A stretch of 64,000 nucleotides of DNA from Blepharisma japonicum (Eukaryota > Ciliophora > Heterotrichea > Heterotrichida > Blepharismidae), in NCBI GenBank assembly GCA_949751835.1, contig CATKHK010000066.1:204245-268244 (forward strand). The letters are read 5' to 3'. The position numbers and the translations under genes were made by a program. Of this stretch, positions 34,761 to 45,452 are shown piece after piece (the first letter of the stretch is position 1; each line of letters begins with the position of its first letter). Under the pieces are notes generated by a model. It did no database searches and was not told where the DNA came from. It worked only from the letters and a program-made list of their open reading frames with translations.

Positions 34761-34915
34761 TTATTATTAAATCAGGGGGATAGGCTTATTAAAATTTTGT
34801 CTAAATTAAAATAATAATATAAATAAATCCTTTTAATAGCCTAAAACGATTCTTAGCTCTTCAATCATATAACCAAAAAAATAAAAAGAAATTCATTTAA
34901 GTTAATTTAAACAAT

Positions 34916-36121
34916 ATGAGCTCAGGCTCAGATATCTCTTCTTCAGATAGTGAAGAGCAGCTGCTAATTGAAGATGTACAGCCTACCTTCGAAGACCCTT
35001 ACCCCCTAGAAATCAAGCCGCGCGATTATTTCCCTCCACTCCGCGTCCTCAAGGTGCAGCCCTTATTAAAACAGCAACTGAAATCATTCTTAAAACTAGA
35101 TCTCATAATTGACCTTTACCATCACCTATTCTGGCTTGTTTTTTACACAAAATATCATAACTCCACTACAAAAGAGCTACAAGATCAGGTCAAAGAGCAG
35201 CTTTCCAAAACTTATTTGAAGCTCATGCTTTATAACATCCAATTTAAAATTGATGAATGCATGGATGTTCTGCCAGTTATAATAGGTCATGCTATACATC
35301 ATGAATTGTGAGATAACTTTAAATATACAAGGCCACTTATGGATTTTAGGTTTATCTTAGACTGCTATAAGCTTATTTATAGTCAGCTATTAGGAATGGT
35401 AGTAACTGATACATTTGTGAAAGTCACAACAAAAAAGATTTTGGGTGATTATTTTATGAGTTATTCTGTAAGAAATAAGCCTCATAAACTTGATAAAAAA
35501 GGAAATCTTCCAAAAATGATTGAGGAAAAAATGGAAAATTATCAAGGTGGAAAAGAATTCGCTAAGGAGCTGTTTTCAAGACTGCAGCCAAGCAAGCCTG
35601 TATTTATAATAGAAGAAGAAGTCCCTGAAGTAAAAGCCAAATTAGATATTTCTGATATTGCCCTTGTAGAGCGTGTTGAACTGCATTTAAGTGATCCGCC
35701 TTTAAAAAAGTCATTCTTAGATGAAAATCAGATGAAAAAATTCAATTGTGTAAGACTAAGTCCTTTGGTTTCGGAACAAATCGATAGCAGTACTAAACAA
35801 ATCCCATTTAAAGTGCGACATATGACTCCCCATAAAGGAGAAAGCTATAGCGAGGGGCCACCTAATTTTATTAAAATATTAAGACAGCACTGTGACGAAA
35901 AAAAAAATTTACAGCAACAACAAGAAATGCAAAAAATAATAAAAAGAAGAGAAAGGAAGCTTAAAACAGGCAACCCACTACAGAGAAAACCAATTGAGAT
36001 TTCTCCTCAAGGCCCTGAATATTCAGCTTGCTTTGCCGATGTTTTTAAACTTAGAAATAAGCTTAAAGAAATGCCACCTATAAAAGATTTGTATCGAAAT
36101 CATATAAGATACAAATCATAA
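34916..36121 (+). CDS. FAM227-like protein
   Basis: A 401-residue protein. The segment IIDLYHHLFWLVFYTKY followed by a long helical region resembles the FWWh domain of the FAM227 family, whose members occur in ciliated organisms and are of unknown function. The C-terminal part has a charged helix (KKNLQQQQEMQKIIKRRERK) and a basic end. One TGA Trp (after HHEL) lies inside. A ciliary role is suggested only by the family's distribution. The family match is by eye and moderate. Ends in TAA. Confidence 0.65.
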
Positions 36122-36188
36122 AACATAAAATAAATTGATTTAATTTAACGTATTAATTAAATAATTGAAAGCATAATATATATTAGCA

Positions 36189-37952
36189 TTAATTTTCAAA
36201 ATTATCTGACAATGAAACTTGAAAATCTATATTTCCTATTTTTATATGCATCCCATCTTCTAATAAAACAGGAGGACTCGGCTCTTTATTTTGAAAAGGA
36301 AAATAATTCGACAATGAGAGCCAAGTTTTATTGGCTGAGCCATTGTCTTCTAAAACTCACCCAATTCTCTCTTCAAATCTTATGCGGCAGTGCATAGAGC
36401 TGACATAAGGGTCATTTAACTGTATAGTATTTTCAGGCAATCTTCCTAATGTAATTTCTTGATTTTTTGTAAACCTGAAAACCTGGCCTTTATGCTGCCC
36501 TTTCAGTACAAATTCTATTTCAATTATTGGCATAGTTTTTATTTCTTCGTTTTTTACTTCCTCAACATTTTTAGATTCTTCTAATTGGAGATTTGTAATA
36601 TCCTGCTCAGATTCTTCAATAATTATATTGGAATGCTGTGACCTCAGCTTAAAAAAAGTTTCAGGGATAAGAGTTGAAGGGATAAAATCAAGTCTCAAAT
36701 CTTTTATAACAAAAACATCACTTGACGCTAATTGAATCATTTGCCCAATACTTAATAGCAATGGCTTTGAAATTTCAATATAAGTTCCACCAGTTGAGCC
36801 AAGGTCAACAAGACTATAACCTTTTTTCGGATGAAAAGCGATTTGGGCATGTCGAGCGCTGATTGCAGGATCTGGGAAACTTAAATCTACAGGGCTTGAC
36901 GTAATTTTTCTGCCAATTGTAGTGATACCATCATATTTTAAGTTTTTTGAATATAAGTAGCCTTGAGGAGAGATCTTGAATGTTTGACCCTTTTTTATTC
37001 TTTCATTTGTTTCATGTAATGAAGAAACTCTTAAAGTTAAATAACTTGCATACTGCACATTATTATGCACAACCTGGTTTGAGCTGACAAAATTTGCACG
37101 ATTATTAGGAATATCTCAGATATTTTCAAAAAAGTTATTGCAAGCTTTTTTATTCACAATCCCACACAAATCAGGGTCAACCCATGCTCGTATAGATTCA
37201 AGCAAAGAATTTTGATAACTCTGTGCTAAATTTAGAGAATTCAGAAAAATACTAATAAAGGCATTATAAAAATCAGTCCATGAGACATTAACTGCTTCTC
37301 CAAATGCCCTCATTCAAAATTCATGAGCTACAGAACTTCTTAAAAAATATTCCCTGTGATGATTTTCACCAATTAATTTATCAATTCTCTCATTAATCAC
37401 TTTTTTACTAATCCCAATGTAAGCCATATATTCTCTGACAATAGCTTTAAGGTCTTCAGGCTTGCATTTAATTGCTGAAGAAATTTCGCTGACGATTGTC
37501 TCTTTCTCAAAGTCATCAATTGTTTGGATTTTTGAAAGAATTGATATAAGCTCTGTTTGCATATTTTCAATTAGGATTTCTGTCTGTCTGATGTTTTGGC
37601 TTATATTGAAGCTTAAGCTAATTTCACAGTCCTGAAGAATTCCTGTTAGCGAATGAAAAATGTGTGTAAGTTCATTAGGTTCTCGAGAAGCATTGTATAG
37701 GCGGAAAATTATTTTTTTGGTTGTGATTTCGCTGAGGTATTCAGCTAAATGCAAGATTGCAGAGTTGAGCCTTGATATAGCTTCTACTTGCTTTCGAGAT
37801 AAAGGATTAATCTGGAGATCTATGAGTGGGTTATAAATGCATTGGATTCTTCTTTTAATATCAAATGCAATATTTTGGTTTAGTTTTGCCTTTTCGCATA
37901 TTTCAATTGCATAAATCGTTGATTTTGTAGCTGTTTCAAGTATAGTTGCCAT
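36189..37952 (-). CDS. protein with two FHA domains
   Basis: About 587 residues, with TGA read as Trp at three junctions. Residues 1-290 are helical and of unknown family. FHA1 (about 335-420) has TIGRKI, SARHAQI and GSTGGTYI. FHA2 (about 500-587, to the C-terminus) has TLGRLPENTIQL and SSMHCRI, with SANKTWL in place of the usual NGTYV turn. FHA domains bind phosphothreonine peptides through the Arg and Ser seen here, so the protein is probably a phospho-dependent scaffold. The stop is TAA at 36189-36191. The opposite gene start of this region is free of overlap with the FAM227-like gene. Confidence 0.85.
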
Positions 37953-38199
37953 AATTAATAATAAAAAACCAACTAGACCTTATTTTCTTTCCAATAAATA
38001 TTAATCTTCAAAATCTTTTATAAATTAATTCAATTTCCAAATGATAATTCAGTTAGCAATAAAGAGATTTCGCTAAAAATGGCAAAAAATTACCAAATTT
38101 TATTTGCACAGATTAATACATATGAGTTCAACATATACCGCGCACTATTAATTTTCCCTTAAATTTAATCAAACCACCTCAATCATATTAAATACGTTA

Positions 38200-38841
38200 A
38201 TGCAAAAGGAAAGCAATTCAGAGCAGCAAAACAATTGTTCATCACTCCCTACTTTTACATCAAAGCCTATTTATCGAGCCAAGCGCATTTTTCCTCAAAA
38301 AACCCCAGAGAAAAGATTTTCAAGTATATCGGATAAAGATACAATAGAGATTATTGAAAAGACTGATTATAATCAATTTGCAAGAAATCCATTTCGAACT
38401 GCGCATTTAGATGATGTTTTATTTAATTCAAATAGCAGAAAACAAGAGAGTGAAAGTTTTGGCGAGCCAACAAAAAAAGCGCTCAATTTTGACGATAAAA
38501 ATTTGGAACACTCTTTTGCTCAGCTTTTAACTCCAGAATATGGGAATTTGAGTGGAAAAAGGAAAAGAACTGATAATACCGAGCCAAAAACCTGCAAAAA
38601 GGACAAACGATCGGCAGGGCCGGTCCCCATCATGATGGTTGAGCTGATAGACCCTGAGACCAATCAAACAGAAAATTTTCGATGCTTTAAAGAAGAAACG
38701 ATGTTTAAACACATAGGAATAGAATTAGAAGAATCCAAAGGCGATGCAGATAATGACGTTAATTCTGATGAAGACTTAATCAACGAAAGTGTAAATTTTT
38801 TAACCCAAGAATTAGAAGAAGAAATAACGAAGCAGCCATAA
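38200..38841 (+). CDS. small acidic, probably nuclear protein of unknown function
   Basis: A 213-residue, mostly disordered protein. A basic cluster GKRKRTDN near residue 120 could be a nuclear localisation signal. It is followed by a more ordered-looking stretch VPIMMVELIDPETNQTENFR. The C-terminus is acidic. No family recognised. The frame has a clean ATG and TAA. Confidence 0.65.
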   Translation: MQKESNSEQQNNCSSLPTFTSKPIYRAKRIFPQKTPEKRFSSISDKDTIEIIEKTDYNQFARNPFRTAHLDDVLFNSNSRKQESESFGEPTKKALNFDDKNLEHSFAQLLTPEYGNLSGKRKRTDNTEPKTCKKDKRSAGPVPIMMVELIDPETNQTENFRCFKEETMFKHIGIELEESKGDADNDVNSDEDLINESVNFLTQELEEEITKQP

Positions 38842-38964
38842 TATTTAATAAGGTGTAATTCAACATTATTTAGCTTAAAATTTAAAAAATAATGATATCA
38901 TTATGAATGTTATATTTAATTCTAGCATAAAATTGATGTATAAATAGATTAATGTTATTAATTT

Positions 38965-40731
38965 CTATGATGCAAATGAAAATCCTCTGTTATAAGAGTT
39001 TGACTTCACCCTCAGCAAATTTTCATATTCAATTTGATCAATTGAAGCAAATTTTGCTGAGCATTCAGATATGAATTGCTCTAAGCTGCTGTCACTTATC
39101 TTTATATTCAATTTCGCTAAAATATCCACTAGTTCATTGAACGATAAAATTCCAATTTTTTGGCTGTCTTGGTCTCTGCAAATATTTAAAAATTCATCTC
39201 TCTTAAACTCAATTTGTGCTAAAATTGGCTCAGTAATCTCACCGTGAAATCCTGGAGTTTGGTCTTTTTCCCCAAACAATTTTTCAATAATTCCTTCAAT
39301 TGCATCTTTCTTATTTACAATTTCCTTGCCACCAATAAAATGCGAGGCAAGTTTTTTCCTCAAGTCGCTGTCCTCAATATGAATTTCTTCCGTCAAAAAC
39401 AGCTTTATCATGTGCTCAAATCTAACCTCATCAGGAAAGACTTTCTCACAAACCTTCACAACATCCTCTTTTGTTAGGTCAAAATTCTCTTCAAAATCTT
39501 CCAAAAATGTTTTTACCTTGGTATCTGGGATAACTATAGACATTTTTGTAAATGAACCGCGGTTTGGCGTTATTATTGATGGAGGCGAAGAAATGTCTGA
39601 GCTATGGTCAGATTCCTTATCAATTGCAGACTGCAATTGAGAGTGCAAGGACGAGATTGATACTTGCTCACCTATTTTCAATAAATCAAAAACTGTTTGT
39701 AGCTCATTTAAAGCAGATCTGAACCCAACCCTTTGAATTGCAACTTGGAACTCTTCGTATGTAAATAAATCTTTGGAATCTGGATCTAAACTTTTAATGA
39801 AATCCGACGCATTTATTTTGTGACTTGTGAGAAAGATCATTAGTTTTCTTATAAAAGCTGTAATTATTCCGTATTTTTTCAAGTCTCGTTTCATAACTTT
39901 TGCGGGATTTTCTTCTGGGATTAAATCAAATCCATCAATTTTTGTGGTCTTCCTCTTTAGTAACCCTTCATTTTTAACGCTCAATGTATTGCTAGACTTA
40001 TTTGGGTTTTCAAGTGATTTGATTTTTTCCATAGCTTTGGTGACCTCCTTCTCTAATTTTTTAGTTTTATCTCGTTCTTGAGCCAGAAGCCCGTTTAATT
40101 TTAAAATGAGACTATTCAAGTCTTCGATTTGCTGTTCAAAATTTTGCTTTTCGTTTTGCTCAATGACTAATAGATCTTCTAGTTCTTTTATTTTGGCTTC
40201 TTGCATCCTATTTTTTGCAACCATTTCTTCAAAATCTTTATATAACTTTTCAGGGCTTTCACTCTCAAATAAATCTCTGAGTCTCAGTATTTCTTGTTCT
40301 GCAAAAGAGTGACGCCGAACTGCTTCTTGTCGGTTTATAGGCTCAAGTTTTCTCGGCTGAATAATTTTTAGAGGCTGATTTGTCGGCAAAGCAATTGCAG
40401 GTGTAAGGTGGAAATCTGGCTTAAGCAGCTGGCTTGAAGATTTGTCCATATTGTCTGACTTGTATACTGAATGCGGAGTTTCATCGAAAATGCTGTTTGG
40501 GGTCATTCTTATTCTAGTGTTATCATCGGAGACCTTGTCTTTCTCAATGATTGTACTTTTTTGGGTTTGAGTATAAAAGTACCTGGGATTCTTTTTCACT
40601 TTTTGCTTGAATGGCTGAATCAGGGAAGGCTTAATAATGTCGCCTTCTATATTAAAATTCTGCTGGAAAAAAAGTTGGTTCAAGGAAACAGTTTTCCTGC
40701 GTGATTCATTGGGAGAAAGTTTTATTGACAT
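38965..40731 (-). CDS. coiled-coil and EF-hand-like protein
   Basis: A 588-residue protein. The first 140 residues are low-complexity; about 140-245 is a long coiled coil (KIKELEDLLVIEQNEKQNFE and beyond); from 275 on there are at least four EF-hand-like units, for example LDPDSKDLFTYEEF and DQDSQKIGILSFNELVDIL, most with incomplete Ca ligands. The style fits cytoskeletal or axonemal EF-hand proteins. Family not identified. Ends in TAG. A 36-bp tandem repeat lies just upstream of its start. Confidence 0.78.
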   Translation of the reverse strand: MSIKLSPNESRRKTVSLNQLFFQQNFNIEGDIIKPSLIQPFKQKVKKNPRYFYTQTQKSTIIEKDKVSDDNTRIRMTPNSIFDETPHSVYKSDNMDKSSSQLLKPDFHLTPAIALPTNQPLKIIQPRKLEPINRQEAVRRHSFAEQEILRLRDLFESESPEKLYKDFEEMVAKNRMQEAKIKELEDLLVIEQNEKQNFEQQIEDLNSLILKLNGLLAQERDKTKKLEKEVTKAMEKIKSLENPNKSSNTLSVKNEGLLKRKTTKIDGFDLIPEENPAKVMKRDLKKYGIITAFIRKLMIFLTSHKINASDFIKSLDPDSKDLFTYEEFQVAIQRVGFRSALNELQTVFDLLKIGEQVSISSLHSQLQSAIDKESDHSSDISSPPSIITPNRGSFTKMSIVIPDTKVKTFLEDFEENFDLTKEDVVKVCEKVFPDEVRFEHMIKLFLTEEIHIEDSDLRKKLASHFIGGKEIVNKKDAIEGIIEKLFGEKDQTPGFHGEITEPILAQIEFKRDEFLNICRDQDSQKIGILSFNELVDILAKLNIKISDSSLEQFISECSAKFASIDQIEYENLLRVKSNSYNRGFSFAS

Positions 40732-41525
40732 TTATTAGAATGAATAGCTATAGTAAAATGACATTAAGAATTGATTTACTGCTGATTAAAAGATTCTGCT
40801 TAAGAATTGATTTACTGCTGATTAAAAGATTCTGCGAATATGGATAAGTCATTTTATTGATAAATCAGATTTATATGAATTAAGCTATATTTGCAGAAAA
40901 ATTGGATTTTTTTTGTTAACAACTTTTTGATTTTTAAATGAAAATTAGAAAATTTAGCTTGCTTTGTGATTCTGATGACTTTCAGGCTGAGAGACGCTTG
41001 TCAGAATTTTTAGTAATGAATGGCAGTTGAATAATTCAAATAGTAGCTCATATTATATGAAGTTATTAGTGCATCCAGCTTTCTTTAGTTATCTAATTAC
41101 TTGTTTTCTTTTATTAGATTTTTATCTGCTTAAAAATAAGAAAATATTTTTTGTATAATCTTGATAGTTCAAGTAACAAGGTCCCGTAATTTTCATATAA
41201 ATTATTTCCTTGTTGGAAGAAGCTACTAATAGAATTCAAGATTAGTTTGACTATTAAGGAAGAACCCACCTTATTCTTGAAAATGCTTTTCTGTTTTATT
41301 TTATTTGTTCCTGCACATTCTATGTCTTTAAAGTGCCAAATTAAAGGAAATTTCGCAAAACTCACTCTTTTATCTATAAAACAGATTCAATCAGGCTAAA
41401 AATTAAATTCTCTAATTCTTCTTTCCATTGAGCCGCTTCTTTCTCCGACAGATAACAGTTCGCAAGAAAACGTATAGTAAATAACCATTTTCAAATGATT
41501 TGCCGATTTTATTGAAAATACATAT
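40732..41525. other. divergent spacer with tandem repeat and a coding-like fragment
   Basis: A 794-bp spacer between the divergent EF-hand and ketoacyl synthase genes. It holds the tandem repeat listed separately and, on the minus strand at 41114-41395, a frame that looks coding (for example ENYGTLLLELSRLYKKYFLI) but has no ATG and an upstream TAG with no canonical intron. Confidence 0.45.
40764..40835. repeat. exact 36-bp tandem duplication
   Basis: Two perfect head-to-tail copies of a 36-bp unit beginning TTAAGAATTGATTTACTGCT occupy 40764-40799 and 40800-40835. They lie about 30 bp upstream of the EF-hand/coiled-coil gene start, within its likely promoter or leader. Confidence 0.95.
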
Positions 41526-42782
41526 ATGAGAAGAGTTGTAGTCACAGGGATGGGCGTGGTAACACCTCTAGGTAACACTCTAACTGAGCTATGATCCAAT
41601 TTACTTTCAGGAGCATCTGGTGTCGTTAAGCTAACAGCCGACGACATCAACGATTTAGACCAAACTGATGTAAAAATCGGTGGCCGAGTCACCTTAGACC
41701 CTGAAATCATGAAAAATTTACCTGTAAGGCATATTTAGTTCGCAAAAAACAAACAAAATGCTATGGCATTCTCAGCAGCTTCCTCGGCACTTGAAGACGC
41801 TAAATGAAATCCTAGCTCTGAGTCTGAAAAAGAACGAACAGGCGTAATCATGGGAGCTACAAAGTCTCAATTATCCCCAGCAGTCTACACAGTAGAACAG
41901 GTCTTAAAAAATGGCTTAAGGTCAGTGCCTAGTCTTTATCATTCCCATCTCTCGATTTTTGGAACCACAGCTAATATTGTAAAAAAATTTGGCTTTAAAG
42001 GTCCCACTAGTGGGTATAGCTCAGCTTGCGCTGCAGGGAGCTGCTCATTAGCAGAGGCCTTTTGGTCAGTCAGATGTGATGAAGCTGATGTTATCGTTGC
42101 TGGGACTTCAGATAATGGCATTCACAATTACTTGTTGAGCGGTCTATCGAGACTTGGAGCACTTAATAAGAGATGTAATGATAGCCCACAGTCAGCATCA
42201 TGTCCTTTTGATATGAAAAGAGATGGGTTTATATCAGCTGATGGAGCTGGATGCTTGATTTTAGAAGAACTAAACCATGCCTTGAGCAGAAATGCATATA
42301 TTTACGGAGAATTAAAAGGAGTTTCATTAAGCTCTGAGTCATTCCATCCGAGCCGACCTCATCCTGAAGGTGAAGGCATAGCAAGAACTATGAAAAGAGC
42401 TTTAGAAATCGCAGAATTGGAGCCTAAAGATATAGACCTAATTCACGCCCATGGCACTTCAACAGTTGAAGGCGACATGTCAGAAGTTATTGCAATTAAT
42501 AATGTATTTGGAAATATCAAGCCAGCTATTATATCAAGCAAAGCAAACTACGGACATATGATGGCAGGAGTAGGGGCTATCCAGTCAGCTGTTTTATTGC
42601 TCTGCATTAAACACAGCATGATCCCTCATCTGATAAACTTAAAGAACCCTGTCCAAGTTAATGACATTGAGCTAGACTATGTGCTAGAACCAAGGGCAAA
42701 AGAAGTAAACGCAGGCGTCACAAATAACGCAGGATTTGGAGGCCTAAACTGCAGCTTGGTTTTTACTAAATATAAAAAATAA
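41526..42782 (+). CDS. 3-oxoacyl-ACP synthase, FabF/KAS II type
   Basis: 413 residues after removing a 15-nt intron (41724-41738). It condenses malonyl-ACP with acyl-ACP in type II fatty-acid synthesis. The Cys-His-His catalytic set is complete: Cys163 in SSACAAGSC, His304 in HAHGTSTVEGD and His339 in KANYGHMMAGVG, nearly the numbering of E. coli FabF. In mitochondria of other eukaryotes this enzyme (OXSM) supports lipoate synthesis. Here the protein opens directly with MRRVVVTGMGVVTPLG and has no visible targeting presequence. Two Trp are coded by TGA. Ends in TAA. Confidence 0.95.
41724..41738 (+). other. 15-nt intron in ketoacyl synthase gene
   Basis: GTAAGGCATATTTAG with an in-frame TAG. 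Removing it joins EIMKNLP to FAKNKQNAMAF in frame. Confidence 0.93.
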
Positions 42783-42798
42783 ATATATGAGTTGATAA

Positions 42799-45417
42799 TT
42801 AACTATTAGTTGAAAGCAAGAAGTTAATAGCCTGAATAAACAAAGGAGCAAGCGCTGTAGACGGCACCTTGCACGAAATCTGTATTTGTGATGCTACAGA
42901 TGGAATTCTTAATTCTGATAAGATAACTCGGCCATCAGTTATTTCGCTAGAGAAATAGAAAACTTCTTCATTGGTATCTTTTGCTTTTCTTGTGGCCACA
43001 TGGAATACGTTGTTAGCTTCTAATCGACTTTTGATTAAATCTGGTGTGTTATATTGAGGAAAGATATTTTGGAGACTGTGCAAGAATTCATTGGACTCTG
43101 GGATCGATTTCCATTGTTCTTTGAAAGCTTCTTTTGAAAGGCGGCCATTTTCGGTTAGAAGGGTTGTAAACATGCATGGAGTTTGGAAGTAAAACACGTC
43201 CAGGGTGCATCTTATAGCCATTTGTACAATGAAAGGAACTCCTGGACTGTCTTGAGAGCTTTGTCCGTTTGTGGCAACTCTTAGCTTGGCAGTTGTAGAA
43301 TTGTTGGGTAGGAGAGAGTCAATTGATAGAGGGTCTTGCAAAGTAAGCCCGAAGTGGTTAATGTTGAATTGCATTGCGAAGTCAGTAAGTGCTAGCTGGG
43401 TGTAATTAGTGATGTTGCATTCTAATACAATGCCATTATCTCGCTGAAATGCCATTTCTACTTGCAGGCCGTACTGCTGCTGATTTGAGCCTTGAGTTTC
43501 TTTAGTTAAAACCACTTGCAAAGGAACTTTTGCCTTATTTGGTACTATCACAGGCTGCACACTGCCTATATCAAACTCAAGCAAATTCTCTACAGAATAT
43601 GGTGGCTGTGCTGTAGGCGTTGGATTATCAGTCTCAATATCTTCCTTTCCAGCTTCTTCTTGCTCCACAGCTTTTACCTTTGAAGCTTTGTTTTCATATG
43701 GTTTATGGTAAATTGATGCTAAAGTCCCCATTTGCTCAATCAATTTATCCAAAAACGTAGACTCAAACACATAGCTTGCATCAGAAATCAGAGGCTTTTC
43801 ACACAAAACTACTTGTTTTGTGGCCTCAGGGTCAGACGATAAAAGTCTCCAATAAATATAAGCACGATCTCTTAAATCCGGATTTGGGCACTCCTCAGTA
43901 GCTGTTTTCAGTAAGCTTGTGATCATCGCTTCTCCTTCATCAGGCTTTTTCAGGAAAAACTTGACAGTTGCCGTCAAAATTTGCAATTGGACCTGCAATG
44001 GTTCATCTACGAAGCTTTCTGACAGACTTCTCAGCTGTGTGCCTGCATCATCAATTTTATCTGCATACTCTCCGATGATCCAAATCAATGCTGATTTTGC
44101 ATCAGGGTTATCAAGTGAGTCAATGCTCTGGAAAATGTCCCTGATGATCATTTCAAACCTATTTGGATATTTTCTGAAAATATCCCTGACTACTATAATG
44201 ATTTCTTGAACTGCATAGCTGACTTTTAATTTAATCAAATCCAGCAATGCTTGGACACATTTATCTACTGATCTCTCCAGCTTTATAGCACATCTTCCAA
44301 TGGCTTGTATTGCTTTTCTGACGAAATCTACGTCGATTTCAGTGGCATAGTCACAGAACTCGTGCAAAACTTGCTCGATGTTCTTGCTGTCAGCAAGTCT
44401 GATCATGATTTCGAGCTTTTCCATTTTCACGTAATTTGGGTCGTTGAATTTGCAGAAGAAAACTCTGACTTCTTTGTCTAGGATGTTAGGGCGCTTTTGA
44501 ACTATTAAATTGATGCATCTTAAAGCAACGTATTGGATTTCAGGCTCAGAGTTAACCAAAGTTACGAGGCTTGGGGCAAGTTTTTTGCAGAGAGAACGGA
44601 TGGAGTCAGGGGAACTTATCATGTCGAGGTATTTCATAATTACTTTTACAGCTGACATAACCACTGCTGGGTTTGCATGGGCCAAACGAGGGACAACTCT
44701 TTCTAGGATGCTTTCAGCTTCTTTGGAGTCCGTAGGGACATAAGTAGCAATGAAATCTAATATAAAAACTTGTCCCCATTCAGTGCTTTCGTTCAATGCT
44801 GCCAAAATCCTATTGATGGTCTGAGGATTTAACGTCACCACTGGCGACCCTCTCATCTCGCTGATCTCCGTAAGTGCAGCCACAGTGTTGCTCAGAACCA
44901 ACGCATTTCCATCATTAAGCCCAGTTTGCAGTAAATTCAAGAAATCAGTGTCTTCTACCAGTTCTGGCGCAATGTCAAACAGCTTAGAAACACAAATGGC
45001 TGCTGTCTTTCTTACATATGGGTCTTGGTCTTGCAACGCATCTTTTAGGGGTTCACAGAGATACTCAGTGATTTTTTCGACTCGAATGCAGCCCATAGTC
45101 CTGACTGCTAAAGCTCGAATCAAAGGACTTTGAGGGTTCCTTGCGTCCTTCCTAAAAGAATTGACTGCCATAATGGCTAAGTCAGGCTGAGTTTTTGCGT
45201 AATTGATGATATAGAGATATACGAGTTTTTTAAGCTCGATGTTATTGATTTCCATGCATTTCACGACATGTGGAAAAAGTGCTGAAACATCTTTGCCGAC
45301 GGTCATAGCTGCGATCACTTTTTTGACGGCTTCTCGTTTTTGGTCTTGCTTTAAGGAGTTGAGCTCGGCTTGGAGTTCAGGGATTTCCCCTCTGTTGCTA
45401 TTGCTGAAATAGGCCAT
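42799..45417 (-). CDS. AP-1/AP-2 complex beta adaptin
   Basis: An 872-residue large subunit of a clathrin adaptor complex. The N-terminal trunk of HEAT/ARM helices (about 1-585) is highly conserved: VKKVIAAMTVGKDVS, LKKLVYLYIINYAK and RALAVRTMGCIRVEKI follow animal and plant beta-1/beta-2 closely. A short acidic, Pro-rich hinge near 590-620 is followed by the two-part appendage domain (about 640-872). The hinge shows no clear LLDLD-type clathrin box, though it has an NLLEFD motif just after it. It works in cargo and clathrin recruitment at the trans-Golgi or plasma membrane; which complex cannot be told. Ends in TAG and converges on the ketoacyl synthase with 16 bp between. Confidence 0.96.
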   Translation of the reverse strand: MAYFSNSNRGEIPELQAELNSLKQDQKREAVKKVIAAMTVGKDVSALFPHVVKCMEINNIELKKLVYLYIINYAKTQPDLAIMAVNSFRKDARNPQSPLIRALAVRTMGCIRVEKITEYLCEPLKDALQDQDPYVRKTAAICVSKLFDIAPELVEDTDFLNLLQTGLNDGNALVLSNTVAALTEISEMRGSPVVTLNPQTINRILAALNESTEWGQVFILDFIATYVPTDSKEAESILERVVPRLAHANPAVVMSAVKVIMKYLDMISSPDSIRSLCKKLAPSLVTLVNSEPEIQYVALRCINLIVQKRPNILDKEVRVFFCKFNDPNYVKMEKLEIMIRLADSKNIEQVLHEFCDYATEIDVDFVRKAIQAIGRCAIKLERSVDKCVQALLDLIKLKVSYAVQEIIIVVRDIFRKYPNRFEMIIRDIFQSIDSLDNPDAKSALIWIIGEYADKIDDAGTQLRSLSESFVDEPLQVQLQILTATVKFFLKKPDEGEAMITSLLKTATEECPNPDLRDRAYIYWRLLSSDPEATKQVVLCEKPLISDASYVFESTFLDKLIEQMGTLASIYHKPYENKASKVKAVEQEEAGKEDIETDNPTPTAQPPYSVENLLEFDIGSVQPVIVPNKAKVPLQVVLTKETQGSNQQQYGLQVEMAFQRDNGIVLECNITNYTQLALTDFAMQFNINHFGLTLQDPLSIDSLLPNNSTTAKLRVATNGQSSQDSPGVPFIVQMAIRCTLDVFYFQTPCMFTTLLTENGRLSKEAFKEQWKSIPESNEFLHSLQNIFPQYNTPDLIKSRLEANNVFHVATRKAKDTNEEVFYFSSEITDGRVILSELRIPSVASQIQISCKVPSTALAPLFIQAINFLLSTNS

Positions 45418-45452
45418 TTACAATTGAAAAAGGAATTAGAAAATGAGGATTA

